44,436 nucleotides of DNA from Methylomonas rivi (lineage in GTDB: Bacteria; Pseudomonadota; Gammaproteobacteria; Methylococcales; Methylomonadaceae). The notes under the pieces were generated by a model. That model was given only the letters and a program-made list of their open reading frames with translations, was not told the origin of the DNA and searched no databases. Location of the stretch: the NCBI RefSeq assembly GCF_024505165.1, contig NZ_JANIBK010000021.1, forward strand, positions 1 to 44,436, given 5' to 3'. Positions within the stretch are counted from its first letter, which is position 1, and every line of letters starts with the position of its first letter. This document shows, piece after piece, positions 8,440 to 16,202 of this stretch. A program made the position numbers and the translations under genes.

Positions 8440-8462
8440 TCCCCCTTTGAAAAAAAGGGGGA
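8440..8462. repeat. CCCCCTTT hairpin repeat, possible operon terminator
   Basis: CCCCCTTT (8441-8448) pairs with AAAGGGGG (8454-8461) around a GAAAA loop, extended by one T-A pair. The flanking GATTTGAGGGGATTT resembles a dispersed repeat common in methanotroph and other genomes, from memory rather than by search. There is no T run after the stem, so termination of the zinc operon here is uncertain. Confidence 0.5.
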
Positions 8463-8668
8463 TTTGAGGGGATTTATTTGAAAAATCTCGTTGTATGCGT
8501 CTGTGTCAGCAGTTGAGCCATTTCTGCCGGTTAAGAAGGGCCGCTTTATGGCGATGAATATGGTGGAATGAAGCTCGGCAATTAGCGTAATCAGGTCGCC
8601 AATTGATCTAAAAATAACCCTGTTGAACGCCCAATTTCCCGGCCAAACGTTGACATGGGCTTAAATTA

Positions 8669-8730
8669 ATGATCAATTTGCCATTAACTTAATAAATCAT
8701 TATGATCAATATGATCTCGGTTTCTATAAT
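8669..8730 (+). promoter_or_regulatory. Probable autoregulated promoter/operator of the toxin-antitoxin pair
   Basis: ATGATCAAT occurs at 8669-8677 and again at 8702-8710, spaced 33 bp apart (about three helical turns), and ATGATC follows at 8711-8716. A perfect TATAAT lies at 8725-8730. The repeats would cover the -35 region, which fits autorepression by a Phd-type antitoxin. The predicted start is only a few bases before the ATG at 8743, so the transcript would have a very short leader. Confidence 0.45.
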
Positions 8731-8742
8731 AAGAGCGTTATT

Positions 8743-9018
8743 ATGATTAATGAAGTAAATGCTGTTGCTTTTCGGCAAAATCTAGGGGAAATGTTGAATC
8801 AAGTTCAATACCGGCATGATTCAATTTTAATCAAAAAGGACGGGAAACCAGTGGCGGCACTGGTCGATGCGCAATTATTCGATCGAATTCGCCGTTTCAA
8901 AGATCGATTTGATCAATTAAGTCAACAAATGGCCGATGCTTTTGCAAACGTGCCTCAAGAGGAAGGGCTAAATGAAATTGATGCCATAGTTTCAGAGACT
9001 AGGCGTTCTCAATTTTAG
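8743..9018 (+). CDS. Phd/YefM-family antitoxin
   Basis: This 91-residue protein has the Phd/YefM pattern: an N-terminal MINEVNAVAFRQNLGEMLNQV DNA-binding and dimerisation segment, then KKDGKPVAALVDAQLFDRI, then a charged helical tail (about residues 46-91) that would wrap and inhibit the toxin. It would also bind its own promoter, where direct repeats are present. The PIN toxin gene begins 2 bp after its stop, the usual antitoxin-first order. Confidence 0.85.
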   Translation: MINEVNAVAFRQNLGEMLNQVQYRHDSILIKKDGKPVAALVDAQLFDRIRRFKDRFDQLSQQMADAFANVPQEEGLNEIDAIVSETRRSQF

Positions 9019-9020
9019 CT

Positions 9021-9437
9021 ATGACGCAAATTTACATTGTCCTCGATACCAACGTTTTGCTTTCCGGCACCGCCTATCCCAACTCGATACCGGGCAAAAT
9101 CGTTTCCGCTTGGCGAAACGGAAGCCTGGAAGTTGTTCTTTCCCAATATATCTTGGATGAATTGCAGCGGGTTTTACCGCGGCTCAATCACCGTCTTGCT
9201 TGGTCAAGTGTCGAAATTCGCGACTTTGTCGATAGCCTGACTTTCCTTGCCGATCTGGTCGACCCGGTGGAAACAGCCGAGCCTGCACTCCGCGATAGTG
9301 CCGACCAACCCGTACTGGGGACTTTTCTGGCTGCAAAAGCCAATTACCTTGTTACCGGCGACAAGGACTTATTAGCCCTATCCGCGCACTATCCCATCGT
9401 TACCCCGGCCCATTTTTGGCAATTGCATGGCGGATGA
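9021..9437 (+). CDS. PIN-domain ribonuclease toxin
   Basis: This 138-residue protein belongs to the PIN toxin family of COG1569 type. Candidate metal-binding acidic residues are D9 (VLDTN), E47 (ILDELQ), D95 (RDSADQPV) and D114/D116 (TGDKDLL). PIN toxins cleave RNA with Mg2+ or Mn2+. It follows the antitoxin after 2 bp. The giant nuclease-STAND gene starts 48 bp downstream on the same strand with no terminator in between, so the three genes may share a transcript. The RNA target is unknown. Confidence 0.85.
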   Translation: MTQIYIVLDTNVLLSGTAYPNSIPGKIVSAWRNGSLEVVLSQYILDELQRVLPRLNHRLAWSSVEIRDFVDSLTFLADLVDPVETAEPALRDSADQPVLGTFLAAKANYLVTGDKDLLALSAHYPIVTPAHFWQLHGG

Positions 9438-9485
9438 GCCGATTGCGTTGAACATGGCTGCCATACTTTAGATTAAGGATAAGCT

Positions 9486-12400
9486 TTGAGTCTTGCAGGC
9501 GTGCGTTCCAATCGAGGCGATCATTACCAAACCTTAGTCGCGTTTGACTGGGCGTTAAGCATTTTGGTTGATGAAGCCTACCATTGGCTGGAAGTTGATT
9601 CCACGGCACTGGATGCCAGCGGAAAACCGATACCCGTAGACGATGTGGTAATCGGTTGCGCTGATGGTAGCCTGATAGCTTGTCAATGCAAAAAGAACCA
9701 ACCCGATTTTAAACCGTGGTCGATTGCCGACTTAGGCGATGAGTTGGTAAAAGCCTCACGATTCCTGGCAGCTAATCCAAAGGCCCAGCTCAAGTTTTAC
9801 TCTCGTAACGATTTTGGCGACCTTGCTAAGTTGCGAGAGCATGCGCGAACACAGCCTAATACTGCTGCTTATCAGCAAAGTCTAACATCCCATCATCGTA
9901 AGACCGATGTAGCCTTGGCTCAGCGATTAACTGAGACACCTAGCCTGACGACATATGATTGGCTCCACCAAACTTCGTTTGAAGTTTCCAATGAATTCGA
10001 ACGCACGGAAGAGCTTCTAAAAGAACGGCTACGGTTTTTAGCGACCAACGCCGAGATGGCTTTCAGCGCTCTCAAGGACAAACTGAGCAACCTTGGTGCC
10101 TGCATCGGCGAAGGCGGTTCATCGGCTCCGCCCTCGCATCGACTCAGCAAAGCCGATCTTATAGACATATTGGAAAAATCTGGCGCAACGCTAGCGCCGC
10201 CAATGTCGCAACAACAAATGCAACAATCGCTTGCCAGCGCCTCGACAGTCGGACGTTCATGGCGGCGAGATATTTCCGGTACTCGTCTGCATGTCGATAC
10301 CGCCGCTGAATTGATAACAGCCATTGAATCGACGGATCGCTCAATACTGCTCAGCGGAATTCCAGGTTCGGGCAAGACCTGTGTGCTGTTGGAGCTACAG
10401 GAAGCGTTGGATCAACGTAACGATTTGGCCTCTGTGTTTATCCAAACCCGCGAATATGCCTGTTGCCTGACACCCGAAGCACGGACCGCACACGGCCTGC
10501 CCGCAGACTTGGTCGGCCTAATTGCCCGGATGGCGGACAACAAACCCGTGGTTATCGTCATCGACTCGCTGGATGTGCTTTCCTTGTCCCGCGATCATGT
10601 GGTTTTGGATTTTTTCCTGGCGCTGATGGATCGCTTGCTGCTGATTCCCAAGGTCACCCTGATCGCGGCTTGCCGGGAGTTTGACCGAAAATATGACCGC
10701 CGTCTGGCCGAGCGCAGCTGGGATAAGGTCGTCAACACCCAGCCTTTAAATTGGGATCAGGTCGTTGCGCCTATCATCAATACCTTTGGCATTGATCCAC
10801 AAACGCTGGACTCGATGACGCAAAGCTTGTTGCAAAACCCGCGTGAACTGGCGATGTTTGCCGATATTGCCAAGCAAACCGGCGGCTTTAATGTTGCGTC
10901 CAGCCAGGCGCTGAGCCGTAAGTACCTGGAAATAGTTGTTCAAAACGACAGTTTGTTGGGTGATGAAGCTATGGCGGCACTCGAAAAAATCGCCGGCAAG
11001 ATGTTGAAAACCCGCAAGCTGGACATTGTTCGGGTGCAAGCAGCGTTGCCGGATAACATGCGCAAGCGATTATTGAGCGCGAATGTGTTGCACGAAAACC
11101 AGTTCGGCAATATCGAATTCGGCCATCAAACCTTACTGGATGTACTGGTGGTCAGTGGCGCGCAACGCAACGATTTGACACTGAAGGCCTTTATCGAACA
11201 ACTGCCTGCCGTACCGTTTGTAAGGCCAACCATACGTGCCTATGTCGCTTATCTGGCGGCAGGCGATAGAAGCAGTCTGCGTAAGCAACTGCGGGCGGTT
11301 TTCGATAGTCAAGCCGCATTTCATATCCGCCGCTTGGTGGCCGAATCCCTGGCCGAGTTAGTCCCACAGGATGACGACTGGTCTTTGCTCAAACACCTGC
11401 TTAGCCAGCATCGCGAACTGTTTACCCCGTTGTATTACCAAGCTGCATCGCTGGAATGGCATCGTTTTTGGCTCAAATTTCTTATCCCTAACCTGTTGCA
11501 ACAACGTGATGCACAAAGCCTGTCACTACATGTGCAGCATATCGGGCTTTGGAAAAATGCCGATCCCGAGGCTGTCGTGGCTTTCTGGATGTTGGCCTTG
11601 CAACAGGAATGGGCGGATCGTGAGCAGTTGGCGGACAACTTAAAGTTTCAGTTGCACGATTTCGACTTTCGTACCCAAACTGTTGTTGCTGCCTTGATCG
11701 AAACATTGCTGAGTTATCCGCGCCGTGATCACGATTTTCTTGGCCGAGCCATTGCCCGATGCGTGGAAGCAGGCGGCGCCGACGACACATTGTTGTGGCA
11801 CTATATCGCCGGCGACATCCAGCCGGATGATGTGTTGAAATTTCATTTCAGCCAAAAACTCAGATGCGATCCGCATGTGTTTGACAATCAAGATTTCCTG
11901 GCCAACCGCATGCAGGAATCCGAATGCCTGCTTAATCTGGCTATCGACGCAGTTGAGCGGTGGAGTGCGATAAAAACCGAACACTATTATGGCAAGCGGG
12001 AATTGGGGACGCATTTCCTGAATTTCACTTCATATGAATATACCCACAGCCAACACGATACTTATCATGTTTCCGCTGAAAATGTGCTGTTTGGCGCCAT
12101 GGAAAAATCCATTATCCAGCATGCCAAACAACACTCCATCTGGTGGCAGGCCAATCGACAAAAGCTTTGCCATAGCCGGGAATTGGCGTTGCGCTATCTG
12201 GCACTGTTGGCATTGATCGAATCGCCCGAGCCGAATCTGGCCGAGGTGTGTGGTTTGCTAACCGATCAAGAAATGCTGACTTCGGATTTGAGTTTCGAGT
12301 TGGGCAATTTGATCCAGGCTGCTTTCATATTCCTGCAACCGATGGTTCAAGATGCAATTGAAACCGCAATCCTGTCATTGGGAGGCAATCAAAATCCTGC

Positions 12401-14048
12401 TGAAAATCCGCGGATACTTGGGGCGAGAGCGAAATTATTGGCGACCATTCCGGTTTTCTTACGATCACCCACTGCTCAAGCAACCTTGCTTGAATGGGAG
12501 AAGACCTTTGGTCCCTGTATCCGTCAGCCGCATATCGGTTCGCGGGGTGGCACGGTGCGAGCTCCATTTTCTTATGAGCTGTTTCTGGAGTTTTCCGACG
12601 TAGGTATATTGAAACTTCTAAAACACTATCGAAATGATACCGGCCGCGATTGGGGCGAGGATTTTCTGGTGGGCGGCACGGAAGAAGTGGAATGGCAATT
12701 GCGCGAGGCCGCTTCGCGTAGTCCAATGCGTTTTATGCATTTGTTGGCCGAAAATTGGGCCGATATACCCGAACGTTTTACCGATGACATCCTGGATGGC
12801 GCGGCAAGTTTTCTGCTAAATCGTTACGGCAATCGTCGTCCCGCCGACAATCAGTGGGAACCTGTAGAACAACCCGACCCACAACAGCTAGCAACCGTGC
12901 TTCTCGATGAGATTGAAAGGCATTCGACACACTGGCGACATGATCGAGTTGCCGCCAACGCATTGGAAGCCTTCGCCAACGTAATCGAAAACGAGCAAGA
13001 AACAAAGCGTCTCATTTTTGCCGCCATTGGCTTTATCGATTTACAGGAACATAGCAACAACGACGATAGGGATCTGATCGGCGAGGGCATCGGCATGATA
13101 CGCGGAAAGATAACCGAAGCTCTCATGATTGTGGCTACGAATTGGTCGGAAAAACAGAAGCCTTTCCCGCAATTGCTGGTGCCGGCGTTGAGGCGTTTGG
13201 CTTGCAACCCGGAGCCAGCCATCCGCGCCTTGATTCTGCGCCGTTTACCTTATCTGCAAAGTCACAGTCCGGAACTGGGTTGGGAATTGTTTCATTTGGC
13301 ACTTTCCGAAGAAGAGCCTAAGCTTTGGAAGGAGGCGGAACCGTGTCTGTATTACGCCTATCATCAACGTTTTGCCGAGGTCGGCGCGGTATTGCAGCGG
13401 ATTGTTTGCCATGAATTGGGCGAGCCGTTGGAAACCTGGGGCCGGATTTCGGCGTTAGCGGCGTTTTCAGACTATATCGATTTTCAGCAGTTTATTCACC
13501 AATTAGAGACACTCGCCAGTATCGAGGCCTGGAAAGGCGCGGCAACGGTTTGGACTCACAAAGATAACCATGCCCGGCATGCCGAACAATGTTTGGCCGG
13601 CATCCGTGCGGGCCTAAATCAGCCGAATGGGTTTGCTACGACTATAGCCCGGGAACTGTCGTCGTTGTTTGATAAAGACCAACCAGCAATCTGCATTTCT
13701 TGGGATATTGTCGATCTGTATTTCTCGGCTTACGAACAAGATCAGAGTGACGAACGTTTTCGTCTTTACGGTTTCGACGAGTGGCTAAATGCATTATCGC
13801 AAAGCTATCCCGATGAAAGCTTGGCGGCCGCCGAACGGTTTGCGGTGTTTATGCGTGGCGGTAATCATCCCGTTTATGACCGTGGGCCACTTTCCCAGCT
13901 ATTGACCCGATTATTCCGGGAAGCGGAAGAAAGGGAAGAATCTGACGATGGCCGGATGCTGTGCCGGGTTATTGCATTGCAAGATGCGTTTTTGGCTATC
14001 GGTGTTAATGGTTTGCAAGATTGGTTGCGGGATGCTGAGCGGCCTTAA
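9486..14048 (+). CDS. Cap4/DUF4297-like nuclease fused to a STAND NTPase (putative antiviral Avs-type protein)
   Basis: This is a 1520-residue protein. The N-terminus (about 1-120) has the RGDHYQ opening of Cap4/DUF4297 nucleases and a PD-(D/E)XK-type core: E36, D52/D53 in PVDDVVIG, and Q67-C-K69 in ACQCKKN. A linker follows, then a P-loop NTPase with Walker A GIPGSGKT (291-298), Walker B VVIVIDSLD (355-363) and an arginine in ACREFD (397). About 1000 residues of helical, repeat-like sequence follow, the usual place of the ligand-sensing region in STAND proteins. The start is TTG at 9486 with AAGGA 6 bp upstream. The architecture matches antiviral STAND proteins, which sense phage proteins and then degrade DNA. 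That function here is inference, and I cannot assign it to a numbered Avs class. Confidence 0.8.
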   Translation: MSLAGVRSNRGDHYQTLVAFDWALSILVDEAYHWLEVDSTALDASGKPIPVDDVVIGCADGSLIACQCKKNQPDFKPWSIADLGDELVKASRFLAANPKAQLKFYSRNDFGDLAKLREHARTQPNTAAYQQSLTSHHRKTDVALAQRLTETPSLTTYDWLHQTSFEVSNEFERTEELLKERLRFLATNAEMAFSALKDKLSNLGACIGEGGSSAPPSHRLSKADLIDILEKSGATLAPPMSQQQMQQSLASASTVGRSWRRDISGTRLHVDTAAELITAIESTDRSILLSGIPGSGKTCVLLELQEALDQRNDLASVFIQTREYACCLTPEARTAHGLPADLVGLIARMADNKPVVIVIDSLDVLSLSRDHVVLDFFLALMDRLLLIPKVTLIAACREFDRKYDRRLAERSWDKVVNTQPLNWDQVVAPIINTFGIDPQTLDSMTQSLLQNPRELAMFADIAKQTGGFNVASSQALSRKYLEIVVQNDSLLGDEAMAALEKIAGKMLKTRKLDIVRVQAALPDNMRKRLLSANVLHENQFGNIEFGHQTLLDVLVVSGAQRNDLTLKAFIEQLPAVPFVRPTIRAYVAYLAAGDRSSLRKQLRAVFDSQAAFHIRRLVAESLAELVPQDDDWSLLKHLLSQHRELFTPLYYQAASLEWHRFWLKFLIPNLLQQRDAQSLSLHVQHIGLWKNADPEAVVAFWMLALQQEWADREQLADNLKFQLHDFDFRTQTVVAALIETLLSYPRRDHDFLGRAIARCVEAGGADDTLLWHYIAGDIQPDDVLKFHFSQKLRCDPHVFDNQDFLANRMQESECLLNLAIDAVERWSAIKTEHYYGKRELGTHFLNFTSYEYTHSQHDTYHVSAENVLFGAMEKSIIQHAKQHSIWWQANRQKLCHSRELALRYLALLALIESPEPNLAEVCGLLTDQEMLTSDLSFELGNLIQAAFIFLQPMVQDAIETAILSLGGNQNPAENPRILGARAKLLATIPVFLRSPTAQATLLEWEKTFGPCIRQPHIGSRGGTVRAPFSYELFLEFSDVGILKLLKHYRNDTGRDWGEDFLVGGTEEVEWQLREAASRSPMRFMHLLAENWADIPERFTDDILDGAASFLLNRYGNRRPADNQWEPVEQPDPQQLATVLLDEIERHSTHWRHDRVAANALEAFANVIENEQETKRLIFAAIGFIDLQEHSNNDDRDLIGEGIGMIRGKITEALMIVATNWSEKQKPFPQLLVPALRRLACNPEPAIRALILRRLPYLQSHSPELGWELFHLALSEEEPKLWKEAEPCLYYAYHQRFAEVGAVLQRIVCHELGEPLETWGRISALAAFSDYIDFQQFIHQLETLASIEAWKGAATVWTHKDNHARHAEQCLAGIRAGLNQPNGFATTIARELSSLFDKDQPAICISWDIVDLYFSAYEQDQSDERFRLYGFDEWLNALSQSYPDESLAAAERFAVFMRGGNHPVYDRGPLSQLLTRLFREAEEREESDDGRMLCRVIALQDAFLAIGVNGLQDWLRDAERP

Positions 14049-14263
14049 GCGGCTCTCAATTCGATATAGTCACTTGCGGATATCGGAAATGGTACTTTGC
14101 CAATAACCGGTATCGGCAAGCCTAGAACCCTATTCGAATATTTCAACGAGGCCGAAACCTTGCCAGTTATTGATTTATCATGTTGAAGCCGATTTTCATC
14201 AATGGCAGCTTGGTTTAAGACTTTTACCCATAAAACAGTTAATCCTGCGAGCTTAGCCCGACG
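14045..14263 (-). other. Start-less minus-strand open frame, possible gene remnant
   Basis: This is a 72-codon open stretch on the minus strand that ends in GKVPFPISASDYIELRAA. Its stop overlaps the stop of the nuclease-STAND gene (TTAA). It has no ATG, GTG or TTG in its first half. The inferred peptide looks protein-like, but I recognise no family. It could be the tail of a truncated gene or chance. Confidence 0.2.
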
Positions 14264-14312
14264 TTATTGAGAACTACTAAACCGCGTTCATGAACCTTTT
14301 CTGCAGCAACTT

Positions 14313-15293
14313 ATGATGGAATTAACCAAAATCCCCGTTATCGTTGTCACCGGTTTTCTCGGCAGCGGCAAGACCACGCTGTTAAACCGCTTGTTGGCGG
14401 ACGGGGTGAAAACGGCGGTGGTAATCAACGAGTTCGGCGCTACGGCTATCGATCAGGATTTGCTGCTAAATCAGGACATTCCGATGACGGTGCTATCGGG
14501 CGGCTGCTTGTGTTGCCAGATCAAGGGCGCGTTGGCGCCGACTTTGAAGAATTTGTGGATGGCTTGGAATAAGACAGACACCAAGCCTTTCGAACGCATC
14601 ATTATCGAAACCAGCGGCGTTGCCAGTCCGGAACCCATTTTAGACACACTACTGCGCGAACCCTGGCTGTCCAAACGCTACCGGTTGCAACAAATCGTCG
14701 CCACGCTGGCGATTCCGTCCGCCATTACCCAACTGGAGCGCCACGCCGAAGCTCGCGCGCAAATGGCTTGGGCCGACCTGTTGCTACTGACTCACGCCGA
14801 TCTGGCCGATGCCGCGCAACACGCGGAACTGATCGACTACTTAAAGCTGCAGGCACCGGCTACGCCAACGCTGACGGCTACGCGCGATCCGTTTGATACC
14901 TCCACGTTGCAAAGCAAGACGCCACCGTCTTTCCGGCGAGTTCCCTCCGGGCAAGCCTTGCCGGAACACGGCTTTCGCAGCGTGTCGCTTTATCTGGAAC
15001 ACACGCCGAGTTGGCCTCGGTTGCAGGCCACTTTGCAAGCCTTGTTGACCAACCATGCCGATGACTTGGTTCGCATCAAAGGGGTTGTTTATTTCCCCGA
15101 GTGTGCCGAGGCGTTTGCGGTGCATGCCGTCGCCGGACATTTGTATCCACCCATTCAGTTGCCGGAACGTCCGAACCTGGATAGGCGTAGCCGCTTGGTG
15201 TTGATCACGGTTTCGAATCCCGAACAATTGGCCAATGAATTATTAATCCACTTGGGTGTGGAACGCAGTCAAAATCCGATACGGCTGCATTGA
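14313..15293 (+). CDS. COG0523 (G3E) GTPase, lone copy
   Basis: This 326-residue protein of the CobW/COG0523 family is intact in its hallmark motifs: P-loop GFLGSGKTT (14-22) and metal motif CLCC (C65, C67, C68). The usual NKxD/SKTD nucleotide-specificity motif reads THAD. The CobW C-terminal domain is present in reduced form (DDLVRIKGVVYFPE onward). It is 264 bp from the gene before and 412 bp from the one after, and no Zur-like site is visible upstream. The metal (zinc, cobalt or other) cannot be assigned from sequence alone. Two start ATGs are adjacent; the second at 14316 is equally likely. No ribosome-binding site is obvious. Confidence 0.85.
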   Translation: MMELTKIPVIVVTGFLGSGKTTLLNRLLADGVKTAVVINEFGATAIDQDLLLNQDIPMTVLSGGCLCCQIKGALAPTLKNLWMAWNKTDTKPFERIIIETSGVASPEPILDTLLREPWLSKRYRLQQIVATLAIPSAITQLERHAEARAQMAWADLLLLTHADLADAAQHAELIDYLKLQAPATPTLTATRDPFDTSTLQSKTPPSFRRVPSGQALPEHGFRSVSLYLEHTPSWPRLQATLQALLTNHADDLVRIKGVVYFPECAEAFAVHAVAGHLYPPIQLPERPNLDRRSRLVLITVSNPEQLANELLIHLGVERSQNPIRLH

Positions 15294-15705
15294 GAATTAA
15301 GTTGGCAATTGGGGGAAGGTGGACTTGGTCGTCAGTTGCCGTTTGGCGGAGGTTAGGCGAATTTAAAAATTTATTGGCGATAAAAAATATCCCCAACCGA
15401 TAGCCTTAATTTTTGTCGTGTCGCAATTCGACAACAGGAGTTATTTAGAGATTCTGCACTCTGTGATTTCAAGATTTGAATGGCGGCTATACCGGTCACG
15501 GCAGACATAGAAGGCTGACATGTCTGACTGGCAGAAGGGGCATAGCCAGACAGTCACGGCGGTAATGCGATTTTATCCAAAGTGACAGCGGCTTTGCGGC
15601 TGGAATCAGTGGCCCGCCAGCCCATACAAACCGTTGCATAAACCAAAAAGGCCGGCAAAAGCCGGCCTTTTTGGTTATTCGCTGCATTTCTAAAAATGCA
15701 TCGGA
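15294..15705. other. Gene-free region with repeat-like structure
   Basis: No convincing gene lies in these 412 bases. The stretch contains an imperfect 12-bp hairpin at 15521-15556, the octamer GTCACGGC twice (15495-15502 and 15553-15560), and the strong ssb-side terminator at 15641-15676. The open frame on the minus strand at 15496-15687 covers these repeats and looks like translation of a palindromic repeat, not a protein. Confidence 0.5.
15641..15676. terminator. Strong intrinsic terminator, probably bidirectional, downstream of ssb
   Basis: A perfect 16-bp inverted repeat (AACCAAAAAGGCCGGC and its complement) surrounds an AAAA loop. Read on the minus strand it follows the ssb stop by about 30 bp, with a T tract in the descending arm. 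Read on the plus strand it could also end transcription from the COG0523 gene. Confidence 0.85.
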
Positions 15706-16167
15706 TCAAAACGGAATATCGTCGTCGAAATCGTCGTAACTGGCGGGGGCCGGTTGCGAAGAATTGGACGGTGCAGGGCGATTATTGTCATAACTGCTAG
15801 CCGGCGGGGCGTTATCGGCATAATTAGCGGTACCGCCGCTACGGCTGTCCAACATGTGCATGTTGTCGGCGACGATTTCGGTGGTATAGCGGTCCTGGCC
15901 GTCCTGCCCTTGCCATTTCTGGGTGCGGATGCGGCCTTCGACATAGCATTGACTGCCTTTTTTCAGGTACTCGCCGGCGATTTTGGCCAAGCCGCTGAAG
16001 AACACCACCCGATGCCACTCGGTCTCTTCCTTGCGTTCGTTGGTGTTACGGTCTTTCCAGCGGCGGCTGGTGGCCAGGCGAATGGTGGTGATGGCGTCGC
16101 CGCTCGGCATATAACGCACTTCCGGATCGGCCCCCAGGCGGCCGATCAGCATGACTTTGTTCAACAT
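15706..16167 (-). CDS. ssb: Single-stranded DNA-binding protein
   Basis: SSB coats single-stranded DNA in replication, repair and recombination as a tetramer. The 153-residue protein has the OB-fold block ([23 protein letters not shown] through about residue 110), a short Pro/Asn/Ser-rich linker, and the acidic tip DDFDDDIPF that recruits partner proteins. GGGAGAC precedes the ATG. It lies 35 bp after the MFS gene on the same strand, an arrangement with uvrA divergent that is common in gammaproteobacteria. Confidence 0.97.
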   Translation of the reverse strand: MLNKVMLIGRLGADPEVRYMPSGDAITTIRLATSRRWKDRNTNERKEETEWHRVVFFSGLAKIAGEYLKKGSQCYVEGRIRTQKWQGQDGQDRYTTEIVADNMHMLDSRSGGTANYADNAPPASSYDNNRPAPSNSSQPAPASYDDFDDDIPF

Positions 16168-16202
16168 GATTGTCTCCCTATAAAAAACTTAACCGCACCG
16201 GC

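Larger units (their letters stand above)
8355..8742. other. Intergenic region between the zinc operon and the toxin-antitoxin pair
   Basis: No gene is seen in these 388 bases. The stretch holds a C-rich/G-rich hairpin repeat at 8440-8462 and the operator-like repeats of the downstream antitoxin at 8669-8716. The sequence between them has no clear coding frame. Base composition becomes clearly AT-richer after about 8650, next to the toxin-antitoxin genes. Confidence 0.6.

Noticed and set aside
14049-14312. A Zur box upstream of the lone COG0523 gene
   Set aside because: No palindrome close to the consensus could be found.
15496-15687. Minus-strand 63-residue frame
   Set aside because: It covers repeat-like sequence and half of the terminator hairpin; translation looks like that of a palindromic repeat.
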